Assembly (NCBI RefSeq): GCF_017591435.1
Contig: NC_059304.1
Location: 32,234,740-32,298,739 of the forward strand
Length of the DNA: 64,000 nt
Direction: 5' to 3'
Origin: Portunus trituberculatus
Lineage: Eukaryota > Arthropoda > Malacostraca > Decapoda > Portunidae
Shown here: positions 1 through 10,104 of the stretch, piece by piece
How the letters are laid out: each line of letters begins with the position of its first letter
How positions within the stretch are numbered: the first letter of the stretch is position 1
Position numbers and translations under genes: made by a program
The notes under the pieces: generated by a model
What the model saw: the letters and a program-made list of their open reading frames with translations, nothing else
Told to the model about the DNA's origin: nothing
The model's database searches: none

Positions 1-717
1 TCTAACTATTTTAGGCCTCATTTTTTTAACGGCCTCCACTACATTAATTTTGGGGCTGCCATTACCTTCCATTTATTTATCCATCACTATAGTATCCAAA
101 TTAACCTAATCACTTTATTGTAGAATAATCGCTGTATTGTAGAATAATAGATATACATTTTCTTTTCATGAATAGGAGAAAGATCAGATAAGCGAGTTTC
201 ACAGTGGGTTTTGATCATCGCAAGGTAGGGAAACATTGGGTGACGAGTATACGGCCGTAAATCTCAGATCAACTTTATAGTATATAAAAACAAAAATTTT
301 CATGGAAAATGGACAACTCGAGTGTCTTGGCGAAATAATGCTGTATGCTTAAGTTCTCTGGTACTCTCTATGACAACATTCGGCTCCTTAGTTACCCTGC
401 ATTCATGCAACACATTCATCTTCCTCCATTCATTCCACCTTTCACTCGACAGGTATCCCAAAGTGGAAAATACAAGAGCTTGTCACGTCCTGAAGTAAAC
501 CAACTGCAGTGTGACCCGTGCTGACTGTGGAGTTGCAGTAATCAGTCAGCGAATCAAAGTGGTAACTAGTTCCCTTTCATACTTACTTACTTTGACTCTG
601 GGCCAATTACTACTATCACTTCCAGGAAGAGGTAACTTTATGAAGAATTACTGCTTACCTTACAATCTACGATTCACTATACCTTCACTTCTCATCCTAA
701 CATTCCTCAATGTACCG
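1..717. other. Non-coding stretch next to gypsy-1
   Basis: I see no gene here. The stretch lies downstream of the integrase C-terminus of the minus-strand gypsy-1 and could hold its 3' untranslated part or LTR. I found no matching repeat on the other side of the element (11169-11900) that would prove an LTR. Several short open frames show no family signature. Confidence 0.4.
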
Positions 718-1700
718 TCACGGTGGTCTACATACCCTGGGAGGTAATACTTCAGTTTCTACATCTGCGTGAAAAACAATGTCCTGCGATTCTAGGAGGT
801 ATTGTCCCTCTTCATAGGAGAGTTTTAACTTTTCTGCTGCCCTTTGCAACAGCTGTCCCGTGAAGGGGTCTTTTACCACATAACCTCCACCATTCCTTAA
901 CACTTCTATCACTTTATATGGTCCATTCCACTTTACACCTACTTTCTTACACACCCCGGAGTCAGTGGTCTCTCGTTTTACCTACACTAACGCGCCCATA
1001 TCCATTTTTTGTTCTTTGTGTTTCCTGTTTGCGATATTCCGATACTTGTGGGTCATTTTCTCATGAGTCTCCCGAATAACGCGGCGGGCAATGTCAAGAT
1101 CAGTCTTCTCACCGTCTACAGTAGGCAATCTGGTACCCACCATGCGTGGAGCATGCCGTGAGAAGAATGCAAAGTAGGGTTGTTGGGCAGTACTGGTGTA
1201 GACTGCTGCGTTCATGGTAGCCTGACATGTTTGCAACAATCGCGGCTACAGCAAAGGATGACTTTGACATAAGACAGCCAAGATAGACTTGAGGGTGTGA
1301 TGCAGTCTCTCGGTGATCCCGTTCCCTTGAGGGTGGTAAGGTGTCGTGTAATACAAGGTGATGAGGTTCTGCTGGCAGAAGTCCTTGTAGGCCTGGGAGG
1401 TGAACTTGCCTCCGTTGTCCAGGACGATGCATTGTGGAGTCCCAAAATCTGTCACGTACTGCTCCAGTGCCGTGTGTGTGCTTGGATTTTAAAGGATAGA
1501 ATTTTACAAACCTACTAAAATGATCTACAATGAATACATATCTGTAGCCTTGACTTCCATTAATAATGTCAGTTAAATGATTTCCTATTCTCTCTAAAGG
1601 ATTTCCTCTTTGACGAGCTTTAAAGTCTTCTGGGTAAGTCTAAAAATGTGGATGTTGGACTACGCTGAACTATTCTTATGGGCCTGGAAAGTTGGTCTGC
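718..1700 (-). pseudogene. gypsy-1 integrase (core and GPY/F end), broken
   Basis: This is the DDE integrase that would insert the element's cDNA. Reading minus, the core shows VDHFSRF near 1530, then LDNGGKF near 1420, then NGITERLHHTL near 1310, which supply the three catalytic acidic residues in the expected order. At 718-954 the segment KWNGPYKVIEVL followed by GGGYVVKDP matches the GPY/F module that ends many Ty3/gypsy integrases. Frames change between these blocks, near 1500 and between 982 and 954, so no single protein is encoded. The N-terminal HHCC zinc finger is not clearly visible upstream. Confidence 0.8.
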
Positions 1701-1882
1701 TGCATAGTTATATTTTCCTATTACATTATTGAATCTCATAGTGGTATTCTCTCATTTCCACTATCCAGCGGTTCATTCTGGCTGATTTTGTCTTTCTTTT
1801 AAAAATACTGATGAGGGGCTGGTCAGTTAGGATGGTGAATTTTGTGCCCCATAAGTAGTGATGGAAATAACGACAGTTAGAA

Positions 1883-2757
1883 TTACTGCAAGAGCTTCTT
1901 TATCAGTGGCTGAGTAACGACTTTCAGTGGATTTTTTTTTTTTTTTTTTTTTTTTTGAGAAACAGTCAAGAGGCTTAACATTGCCATGAGTTTGAGTTTG
2001 AGAAAACCGCCTACATGGGTGTTACTCGTGTCAGTTGTAACTGTGAAAGGTAGGTTAGTTTGGGCTCGGGCAAGTACAGGTGCTTTGGCAAGGCACTCCT
2101 TCAATGTTTCAAAAGCCGTCTGGCACTGTTTGGCCCAAGTGAATTGTGTGGTTTTGCGGGTGAGATTTGTTAAGGATGTAGCAATTTTCGCATATTTAGG
2201 GACATGTTTCCTATAAAATCCTGTCATTCCTAGGAAGCGTCTCACTTCTTTCACTTTAGTGGGTGGTTTAATTTCTAATACAGCTTCTACATATTTGGGG
2301 TCTGATTGACTTCCTTCTTTTTATATCCTAAATCCTAGAAAAGTGACTTCATTTTTTAACACTTAACATTTAGTAAGATTGAGTTTTACCCAATATTTTT
2401 GAGCAATGAAAAAGTTTTTCTTAATCTCTGGGTGAGTGTGGTGAAATCAGGGGCCCAGATAATGAGATCATCTAGATAGTTCTTTATCCACCCTTCTTTT
2501 AACAATGGTGACAAAAGACTAGCCATGTGACGTGTAAAATGGTTGGGGAGCAACTGAGGCCGAATGGGAGTCTCCTGAATCTATATAAAGTTACTCCGTC
2601 ACTAAATGCTGTGATATATCTGCTATTCTCCTCAAGAAGTATTTGGAAATAGGCGTCTCGCATGTCTAGTGTTGCATAGTACTGGTGACCAGCAGCTTGA
2701 TTTACTAGTTCTTCTAGTCTAGGTAAGGGATAAATATCAGTGGCAAGGTGTTTGTTA
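1883..2757 (-). pseudogene. gypsy-1 reverse transcriptase palm and RNase H start, broken
   Basis: Minus-strand reading from 2757 gives KHLATDIYPLPRLEEL, then LDMRDAYFQILL with a catalytic Asp of the palm, then FRRLPFGL. A frameshift follows, then NYLDDLIIWAP near 2470, the YxDD active site. From 2254 the connection and RNase H start read VRRFLGMTGFYRKHVPKYA and FTVTTDTSNTHVGGF. A poly-T run at about 1930-1956 (poly-Lys on the coding strand) interrupts RNase H. The active-site residues survive but the frame is broken more than once, so this is a dead copy. Confidence 0.8.
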
Positions 2758-2762
2758 ACATG

Positions 2763-2766
2763 CCGG
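2763..2766. repeat. CCGG target site, left side of element A
   Basis: CCGG occurs at 2763-2766, again at 7405-7408 between elements A and B, and again at 7965-7968 after B. Removing both elements and two CCGG copies restores the gypsy-1 codons for DYRHVNKHLATD. A 4-bp target duplication of CCGG therefore fits both insertions. Confidence 0.75.
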
Positions 2767-2970
2767 TGTCACATGCCAAAGTGTGGCCTGTGACAAAGTG
2801 TTTAGTTGCGTCTTCTGCGCATGCGCGGCCCGGGAGGGAACGACAGACACTATATATTATGTCATGCCTATAGCTATGACAGAATGTGACAAGTGATATT
2901 GTGTGAATTTAAACAATTCTTTTTTTTAATATTACAGTAGCCATTGGCTTTCAGCATGTATCGGTGGAAA

Positions 2971-2978
2971 GACTAGAG
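2971..2978. repeat. Target site duplication GACTAGAG, left (hAT copy 1)
   Basis: Perfect 8-bp direct repeat paired with 7114-7121, immediately outside the inverted ends. Confidence 0.92.
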
Positions 2979-3626
2979 CAGGGGTTCTCAACCTTTTTAT
3001 CGTTAAGAACCCCCTGAGTTATAAGACCATCTACCAGTACCCCCAGTATTATCACATGGAACATGGAACTCAATATGCAATGGTACTGCAAAGGATTTTA
3101 TTAGATCAGCCATCTAAGTACCCCTGGAAATCTTCTTATGAACCCCCTGTGGTTTCGCGCTGTCAGGATGGCCACTGTCCATGAGTTAATATCATTAGGT
3201 CTCTATGACGCTGAAGACGTCTATGCAGAACGGTTTGGTTGGCAATAGACAATCTCATTATCAGACTTTGATTTCTAAGTTATGAAAATAATCTCATTTA
3301 CGGGGCTTCATAGGTTCATGGTGTCTTGTAGTCTACTTACTAACCTAGAAGGAAAGAAAATATCATACTAACTTCGAGCTATCAATTGAGGAAGAAGTAA
3401 TCTTTGTCCCAGGAATAGAGCAAGATGGTATATAAAAACACAATGCATAGTTATAACCTAACTCTACTATTATAGCGTTTTTGTCGTAGATACATGTTTA
3501 GAAATACTTTACCTATCTTGATATCTCCTTATGTGACAAAAGAATATCCAAAAATATACGATATGCAGTTGACCATCTTTTCTGTGAAATATTACGATAT
3601 CTGTTGAATCTGGCAACTTCAACGGG

Positions 3627-3644
3627 AGTTTGGGTCCTCTCCTA
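3627..3644 (+). repeat. Internal 18-bp inverted repeat, left arm (hAT copy 1)
   Basis: AGTTTGGGTCCTCTCCTA at 3627-3644 is the exact reverse complement of 6183-6200. The pair encloses the minisatellite-bearing core. No target duplication is visible outside the arms, so a nested element is possible but unproven. hAT copy 2 has the same pair. Confidence 0.7.
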
Positions 3645-4199
3645 GTGTTTCCTTATGATTGAAACATTGATATTTACACGTCATTGTGATCAGGGAAATA
3701 AAGAAAACTAAGTTTGCTTTTTCTAAGAGCATGAAATAGAAAAATTTATGTTTACAAGTGGCAGTTTATGTATAAGACACGCAAACCTGTGTGCACTCAT
3801 CCACTCTATCCAGAAGCTTAACTAATTTTCAAAAGTTCCCCAATAGCTACACAACTACCATTGGTCTACTGTTTCTATCCAGTTACCTACAAACACGTAC
3901 ACATTCACGGCAGCAACATGCAAAGTACACTAAATACTCCGGAGCAAAGCTGCCTCACCTTGTTTCATTAATCAGCTAACTCTTGCACACTTTCACACCA
4001 AAGCTATTTTTCATTTACCATCGACGATTTTATATTCGAATCAAAATTAAAACGACGATTGAGAACTTTCGGCCTAAAGATGTTTGAGGGCCGTGACGGC
4101 CTTGGGCGCCGCACGGGGGAAGGAGGTGGCCGTCGGGTCCGGCCTGGGGCCCAAGGCAGGGAACTGGCTGCAGGTCCTGCTTTTCCTTGGTGGCCTCAA

Positions 4200-5125
4200 G
4201 CTTCACTACTAGTCGTCCACTTGCAGCGCATCACACTAGGCAAGGGTCGCCATAAGCAAGAGATCAATGTCTACCACTCACCGGATGGTGCCGTGAGGGG
4301 CCCTAAAGGGGTGATAAGGGCTCCTTGCATAGAATATGATGGTGAGTGGTGTGTACGGGACCTCTGCTTATAATGACACCGGGCTGAACAACTCGCCATG
4401 AACGAGGGCACGCTGTGCGCCATGAGCCAGGCACTGACAGTACCAGTGGTCCTTTACGTTAGGTTAGGTTAGGTTAGGTTAGGTTAGGTAAAAAAGGACT
4501 CACTTCATGACAGCGTTTGGGGAGTGGTGTGTGGCGGGTCATTGCTCATGGCGACCTGTGTGAGGCATTGCAAGGTTGCATCGTCACTGCTCTCATAACC
4601 ACGGGACTGGGGTTGACCCTTTCTGGGTAAAAAGTTTCGTCCCAGTACCTGTGTAGGTAATAATACTTTGGATCGTTTCGCCATCGCCATCGCCGCACCG
4701 TTAGCCTCGATAAACGGATCGTTATCCTCAACAAACACATCTGTACCGTGGACACTGGAATCGCAACCTGTCGTGGAATCCCATTGTTAGCGTGGACTCA
4801 TTTTCCTTCGCGGCTTCAAGCTCACTGATTGTTGTCAACTTGCAGCGCCTCATACTAGGCAAGGCGTCGCCTTAAGCAGGGTGCCGTGTCTACCGTCCAT
4901 CAGATGATGCCGTGAGGGGCCTTTAAGGGGTGATAAGGGCTCCTTGCATAGAGTCTGGTGGTGAGTGGTGTACAGGACCTCTGCTTATAATGACATCGGG
5001 CTGAACAACTCGCCATGAACGAGGGCACGCTGTGCGCCATGAGCCAGGCACTGACCGTACCAGTGGTCCTTTACGGGGTGAAAAGGACTCACTGACAGTG
5101 TTTGGGGAGTGGAGTGGCGGGTTAT
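4200..5125 (+). repeat. Two-unit diverged tandem duplication within hAT copy 1
   Basis: The unit holding CACTAGGCAAGGGTCGCC, GGGCTCCTTGCATAGAAT, GGGCTGAACAACTCGCCATG and CAGTGGTCCTTTAC occurs first at about 4200-4560 and again at about 4830-5125. The second unit reads GGTCCTTTACGGGGTGAAAA where the first carries the TTAGG array, so the array lies at a precise point of a duplicated unit. A 104-codon open frame at 4059-4373 is kept in both hAT copies but has no recognised domain, and I do not call it a gene. Confidence 0.7.
4459..4488 (+). repeat. (TTAGG)6 telomere-type array inside hAT copy 1
   Basis: Six perfect TTAGG units. TTAGG is the ancestral arthropod telomere repeat. The array is internal to a transposon, so it is not a chromosome end. 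hAT copy 2 has about eight CCTAA units at the matching place. Confidence 0.95.
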
Positions 5126-5134
5126 GCTCATGGC

Positions 5135-5490
5135 TACCCGTGTGAGGCGCAGTAAGGTGGCAGCGTCACTCTCCTCGCACTCACGGGTCTGGGGTGAACT
5201 CTTACGGGGTGAAAGGGTTCGCCCCAGTACCTGTGTAGGCAAGTGAACTTCAATTGCGTCGCAGTGAGGTGGCAGCGCCACTCTCCTCGCACCTAAGGGT
5301 GTGGGGTGGACCCTTACGGGGTGAAAGGGTTCATCCCAGTACCTGTGTAGGCAAGTGGACTTCAATTGCAGCGCAGGAAGGTGGCAGCGTCACTTTACTC
5401 GCACTCAAGGGTGTTGGGTGGATCCTTACGGGGTGAAAGGGTTCGTCCCAGTACCTGTGTAGGCAAGTGGACTTCAATATTGTGTCTTGA
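5135..5490 (+). repeat. About 118-bp minisatellite, three units, inside hAT copy 1
   Basis: Each unit carries CTTACGGGGTGAAAGGGTTC followed by CCAGTACCTGTGTAGGCAAG and a TTCAAT end, at about 5202-5252, 5322-5370 and 5437-5480. A diverged relative lies near 4618-4660. Both hAT copies carry it. Confidence 0.8.
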
Positions 5491-5499
5491 AATCGCATC

Positions 5500-5720
5500 G
5501 TGAGGACTGGAACCGCATCGACATCGTGGAAACCCGCATCGTTCCCGTGGAAACTGGAATTGCATCTTGATCGTGGAAACTCGCATTATTATCTTGGAAA
5601 CTGGAAGGGCATCTTTATCATGGAAAGGCATCGTCATTTTGGAAACTTGCATCGCTATCGAGGAAACTGGAATGCCATTGTTATCTTGGAAACTCGGAGC
5701 GCTATCGAGGAATCTGGAAT
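5500..5720 (+). repeat. Short minisatellite of GGAAACTGGAA-type units inside hAT copy 1
   Basis: Degenerate units of roughly 21-30 bp built on CATCG...GTGGAAACT/GGAAACTGGAA recur through this stretch. Open frames across it are by-products of the repeat. Confidence 0.65.
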
Positions 5721-6182
5721 CAAATCTTATCGTACACACTGTTATCGTGGAAGCTCTCGTGATCGTCGTTCGTTTCGTTATCTCTGAATTACTTAATTAG
5801 TCTTGGTATTATTATTAGCCTCCGTAATAATAGAGATGTTGGTCATTTTATCTTATCTTTTTACTGTATTTTTTTTTTTTTTCAGGGTACAGTTTAGTGT
5901 TCTTCAACCTTTTCTAAATTCGTGCACCTTTTCGAGAAGCAAGGAGGACTATAAAAGAAATGCATCAATATTCGTAATTTTCCCTACTTTAAGACTGAAA
6001 ATCGATAGATAACATTATTGAATATCTACCTGAAGCTACAGTTTTTTAGTCCTAAACAGTCGCTATATAGAGCGAAATGTACTATAACAAAATGCCACAT
6101 CTCAAACACATTAGGCCCGTGTTCCGTCGGAGTGTAATATATTACTATTGTGAATAAATCGCAATACTTTGATTAATATCAA

Positions 6183-6200
6183 TAGGAGAGGACCCAAACT
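6183..6200 (-). repeat. Internal 18-bp inverted repeat, right arm (hAT copy 1)
   Basis: Exact reverse complement of 3627-3644. Its immediate inner flank is not similar to the inner flank of the left arm, so the inverted repeat is short. Confidence 0.7.
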
Positions 6201-7113
6201 GTCACAATTTCAGTGTTCGCAGGAGAGAGTCAGTAGTATCGTCTCGCGGTACAGAGTAATCGTCTCTAAACACTGTATTACGATGTATCTATTGATTTGC
6301 CAGGGTTTTACTCCTACCAGTATTTTTCTGTTCTTATTCTACCATGGTATTTCTTTATAGTTACTTGAGTTTATACGACTGACATCATAATATAGAGCAA
6401 AACATAATTGTCTGGTGTACCAAGATCTTTCATTTCTAAAGACTTTAAGACAGCACGGAACCTTAACACACATTTCACCTCGCTTTTGCACAGGTTAATT
6501 CTTCTTCTTCTCAACCTTTTAATGTGATGTACCCTCGAAGTCTTTCAGTATTGATCACGTACCCTTACCCACAATGCAGCGTCAGGAAGGGTAACAATAA
6601 ATGCATGGTTTATTAAGTTTAGTTTAAATTGTGTTATATATGTGGAGCAGACACAATTTTTAATTAATATTAGTATGTTTCTATGAGGTAGTGTCGATAG
6701 GAACTGGTACCTCACAGGAGACACTATATGTGACTAACATGCAATGCATTTACCAAAAGGAACTATATCAGACAATTTTCGATCATTATGGCAGTGAACT
6801 AGTGTTGCTTGCAGCTAGTTGCAACTTGTAACTAGTAACAGTGATAAATAAGTCACTGTGTGTGTGAATAACACTTAAAATAATAAATCAGAACAAATAT
6901 TATAGGTTTGCAAGATTGTGTGGCAACTGTAACTCCAAGAGTTTCCTTGTTAACGTTGTTAACGTGTCCTGGTTCTAGTGAAGGACAAATTGTATACTAC
7001 AAACAAATTTGCTGCTATTCAAAACTGAAGAATTTTGAGAAACCTGCCACGTACCCCCAAAATTCCTCTCACGTACCCCTGGGGGTACGCGTACCCCAGG
7101 TTGAGAACCCCTG

Positions 7114-7121
7114 GACTAGAG
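7114..7121. repeat. Target site duplication GACTAGAG, right (hAT copy 1)
   Basis: Perfect partner of 2971-2978. Together they fix the insertion boundaries to the base. Confidence 0.92.
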
Positions 7122-7408
7122 CCTCACTATGGTAGAAAAAGAACCAAAGCAGAAATATCACTATTTCTTTGATATGGGTGGCCTAAAATATGCTGTGACT
7201 GAAAACAGTGTTAATAGAGCTCATTTTTCAATGATACACTAAACATGGGCCTTGAAATGTATGTCATACCTTCTCCATAATCCTGTTGGATGCTTCCATG
7301 CCACACTTTGTCACAGCAGGCCGCGGCGTCGTCTACTCCCGGATCGCGCATGCGCAGAAGACGCATCTAAACACTTTGTCACAGCCACACTATATCACGG
7401 GACACCGG

Positions 7409-7964
7409 TGTCGCAGTAAAAAATGTCCCGGAAGTGTTTTGCTCATCTGCGCATGCGTGGGTGGCCTATGCACTGCCAGACGCACGAGGAGTCAGGACAA
7501 GATTTACTTAGCATACTGCGCATGCGTGAGCAACATGTCATACTGCACCATCCTTGTATAGGGATAAATACATGTATTTTCCAAATTCTTTTGTAGTATA
7601 TACAGTCAAATAATATGTTTAAAATGCAAAGTCGATACGATTTGCAAATGATTGGCATATAAACAGTTCATGAAATCATCATGCTTGAGATGGAAATATT
7701 TATTTATTCGTGATATTAATGACCTGTTTATATGCCAATCATTTGAATTTTTAATAAACATTCTATTTGATTGTATATACGACGAAAGAATTTGGAAAAT
7801 ACATGTATTTATCCTTATACGATGGTGCAGTATGACATGTTGCTCACGCATGCGCAGTATGCTTAGTAAATCTTGTTCTGACTCCTCCTGCGTCTGGCAG
7901 TGCATAGGCCACCCACGTATGCGCAGATGAACAAGACACTTCCGGGACATTTTTTACTGCGACA
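7409..7964. mobile_element. Element B: fold-back transposon with about 250-bp inverted arms
   Basis: The left arm (about 7409-7670) and right arm (about 7720-7964) are inverted copies starting TGTCGCAGTAAAAAATGTCC, with a loop of about 50 bp. CCGG at 7405-7408 and 7965-7968 is the putative target duplication. There is no coding capacity. It starts with TGTC like element A and uses the same CCGG site, so A and B may be mobilised by related enzymes (inference). Confidence 0.8.
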
Positions 7965-7968
7965 CCGG

Positions 7969-8089
7969 TAATCAAGACACATTCTCTTACTCCCATCAGC
8001 ATCACTAACTAAAACGATTGGTGAGAGCCATGCTGATGTTGATTTTTCAATAATTTGCTTATTCTCCATGTCTTGCAACATTTCCGCTA

Positions 8090-8120
<31 letters not shown>

Positions 8121-8702
8121 GGGGGGGGACTTCTTCTGGGTAACGGTATCTAGGTCCACGGATGGGTTGGGGGTCAGCTACTTTAATCTTAGCAGGTCCT
8201 TTCATTAAGCCTAGTTAATTTTTGCCTGTAGTAAAAGTTCATGGTTTTCTAGAATGGCTGTTTTGTTTTGTTGTTTGGTGGCTACAGTTTTGCTGTTTAA
8301 TTAGCTCATTTAATTTTTCTGGTCTACTACGGTTGTCCTGAACCTTTATTTGATCATTGGTAGGTAGGAGATCAATTTGAATTTCTAGAGTGTGATGCAC
8401 TTTCTGGGGTTGGATGTTATTTAATGTTTCTTGGCCTAGATGCCCAAATGACCCTAAAAAGGTTTTTTCTTCGAATTCCTTGCCACTTTTGGTGTTATTC
8501 ATGAAAGGTAGGTGGATGGTATAATACTCATTTACTTTAGTTAGAATTGGAAAGCTATTATGGTAAATTTAGTCTTGAGGATTAATTAGTAATGTCTCCC
8601 CTGGTTTCTCTTTCACTAGAATAGGGATGAATTGTAATGGCACCAATCGCTATCTGTGTAGTTTTCATTGTTCGCCAGCTGGTTTAATTCACAAGTTGGT
8701 CC
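7969..8702 (-). pseudogene. gypsy-1 RT N-terminus and upstream linker, broken
   Basis: The minus-strand reading FVAEMLQDMENKQIIEKS, then STAWLSPIVLVSDADGSKR-type sequence, then MCLDY is the start of a Ty3/gypsy RT. It breaks exactly at element B (CCGG, 7965). A poly-T run followed by a G run at about 8094-8127 puts a long poly-Lys into the frame. Upstream (8160-8702) a diverged frame with several stops continues the linker between protease and RT; an example is LVPLQFIPILVKEKPGETL near 8600. Confidence 0.65.
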
Positions 8703-9600
8703 TGCCTATCGCGCCGAACTGTCGCTCTTGTGGAAGCCCTATTAAAAAAATATATATATACAGATATTCATGCCTACATACCTCATAATATAAACGTTTG
8801 GTTGTTTATCTATGTGTCTGATTGAAAATGACATAAAAATATGCAAATATATGTTCCTAATGGTGCAAAGTATACCTTATCACAAAATTGTCAGAGTTTC
8901 TGCATAGGATAATGCTCCACTCAAAAAGCGTAGAGCAAATATCACTGAGTAGCATTTATAAAAAAAACAATTTTCGGAGTGTGTGCCGAAATAACCTGGC
9001 CAACATTACCGAAACCGAATTTTCCTAACTGAATCACAACAAGCGAACTTGGTATGCCTTTTGATCTCAGAAAGTTTCTCAGAGTTGGCACTGTCCATTT
9101 TCTAAGTTCATCCTCACTAATATCCATAGTATTATCCAGAGTGAAGTCGTTGTGTAGCGAGTCACGAGTGTGGCGATGGCTCTTAACACGCTAGATTTGT
9201 TTACGTTTCGATAGAACAATCTCGGTGCATGTCAGACAATATCCTCTATACTGTTAATTTCTTAAGACTATTAATTGTTGTGATTTTCTGTATGAATATA
9301 ATTTATATTAATTTTTATGGAAAGAAAAAGGCATTAAAACCACGCTTTACCTATTAATGATCTTTTCTATTTTTTGTCCCAGAAATGGAGACAGGAAAGA
9401 AGAGCGCTCGACATATGAATAAACATTTCCACTTTTTTAGCTTATATGCCACGAGTACATTCTTAGAAAGATTATAACTATTTTATTAAACCATTTAATA
9501 TTTACAAAACGTGCAGAAAAGTACGTTCCAGTTGACCAACTTGCTGTGAAATAATTAACCTATCTGGCGGTTGAAGGCACCTACATAGCAGATCGCGATC
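8703..9600. mobile_element. Unidentified 898-bp insert in gypsy-1 (GGTCC duplication)
   Basis: The gypsy-1 frame runs to GGTCC at 8698-8702 and resumes at GGTCC at 9601-9605; deleting 8703-9605 restores a continuous protease-RT linker. The insert starts TGCCTATCGCGCC and ends CAGATCGCGATC, with no clear terminal inverted repeat. It includes the SAP-like piece at 8942-9127. The class is unknown. A 5-bp duplication would also fit chance identity at a deletion junction. Confidence 0.55.
8942..9127 (-). pseudogene. SAP-like domain fragment
   Basis: From an ATG at 9127, the 61-codon minus-strand frame begins SEDELRKWTVPTLRNFLRSK and continues GIPSS. The pattern of two short helices with conserved L, L, L and G resembles a SAP (DNA-binding) motif found at the N-terminus of some transposon-borne or YqaJ-type proteins. 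After residue 28 the similarity stops, so this is at best a fragment. The family call is inference from the motif alone. Confidence 0.35.
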
Positions 9601-10104
9601 GGTCCCAATTCTAATGGGTTTAGTTAGGCTAACACTTCTTGAGTGGTCTCCTGGGGTTATGGTGGAAGGGATTTCTTTTACTCTCTCTACTTTTCCTCTT
9701 TGTCTTTTAATGTGGCTAATGACATAAGGAGTATTTCCCCATACAATGATGTTAGCTTTACCATTCCAGGTGTTGATGTTATCACATCAACACCTAGTAA
9801 TAAATCAGCATCAAGGTAGCTGTTTGGTACTACTGGGAACCACTGTTTGTGCATGTGGTCATCACCTACTCCTATTTCTAACTAGACCATGCCAAGAACT
9901 CTCAAAAGGAGATCTTGTAACTCCCAGTAAATTTAGTACAGCACGTCTCTTGTTTATCTCATTTCCCAGTTTATTTACTGCTGCTTCTTTGATCAACGCG
10001 TACCCACTTCCTGTATCTACAACTGCTCCCATTGTTTTATGGTTTACAGATAAGCTGATTACCGGTAGGGGAGGTGTATTTTTTTTTTTTTTCCACGCCA
10101 GCAC
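9601..10104 (-). pseudogene. gypsy-1 aspartic protease region, broken
   Basis: The reading GAVVDTGSGYALIKEAAVNK near 10020 contains the DTG-type active site of retropepsin. Further on, in another frame, DADLLLGVDVI near 9800 fits the second conserved hydrophobic-Gly segment. The frame then runs through NIIVWGNTPYVISHIKRQRG to KPIRIGT, where the 898-bp insert starts. Frameshifts near 9862 and 9740 and a T run at 10080-10092 disrupt it. Confidence 0.7.

Larger units (their letters stand above)
2979..7113 (+). mobile_element. hAT-like transposon copy 1 (4135 bp), inside element A
   Basis: The ends form a perfect 16-bp inverted repeat, CAGGGGTTCTCAACCT, at 2979 and ending at 7113. Perfect 8-bp target duplications GACTAGAG lie at 2971-2978 and 7114-7121. 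The CAGnGGTTCTCAACC end type and 8-bp duplication are hallmarks of the hAT superfamily. No transposase domain (BED finger, DDE/RNase H, dimerisation motif) can be read, so the copy looks non-autonomous. The interior contains a TTAGG array, tandem minisatellites and internal duplications. A second copy lies inverted at 52841-57007 and matches it end to end apart from substitutions and small indels. Confidence 0.92.
2767..7404. mobile_element. Element A: TIR DNA transposon with CCGG target duplication (MITE-like)
   Basis: The ends are inverted repeats of roughly 75 bp. The left starts TGTCACATGCC and the right, reverse complemented, starts TGTCCCGTGAT; both continue through GTGACAAAGTGTTTAG and GTCTTCTGCGCATGCGCG. 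Flanking CCGG copies mark a 4-bp duplication. Without the hAT insertion and its duplicated 8 bp the element is only about 495 bp, and I see no transposase, so it is non-autonomous. TGT...ACA ends with a 4-bp duplication are compatible with Ginger-like elements, but this family call is inference. Confidence 0.75.

Noticed and set aside
4059..4373. 104-codon open frame conserved in both hAT copies
   Set aside because: Conservation is explained by recent common origin of the copies. It has no domain, sits in a duplicated repeat core and resembles no transposase.
4459..4488. Chromosome end or telomere junction
   Set aside because: Only six TTAGG units inside a transposon, with the same array inside a second copy in opposite orientation.
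5135..5490. CRISPR-like array of repeated units
   Set aside because: The units are adjacent tandem repeats of about 118 bp without unique spacers, in a eukaryotic transposon.
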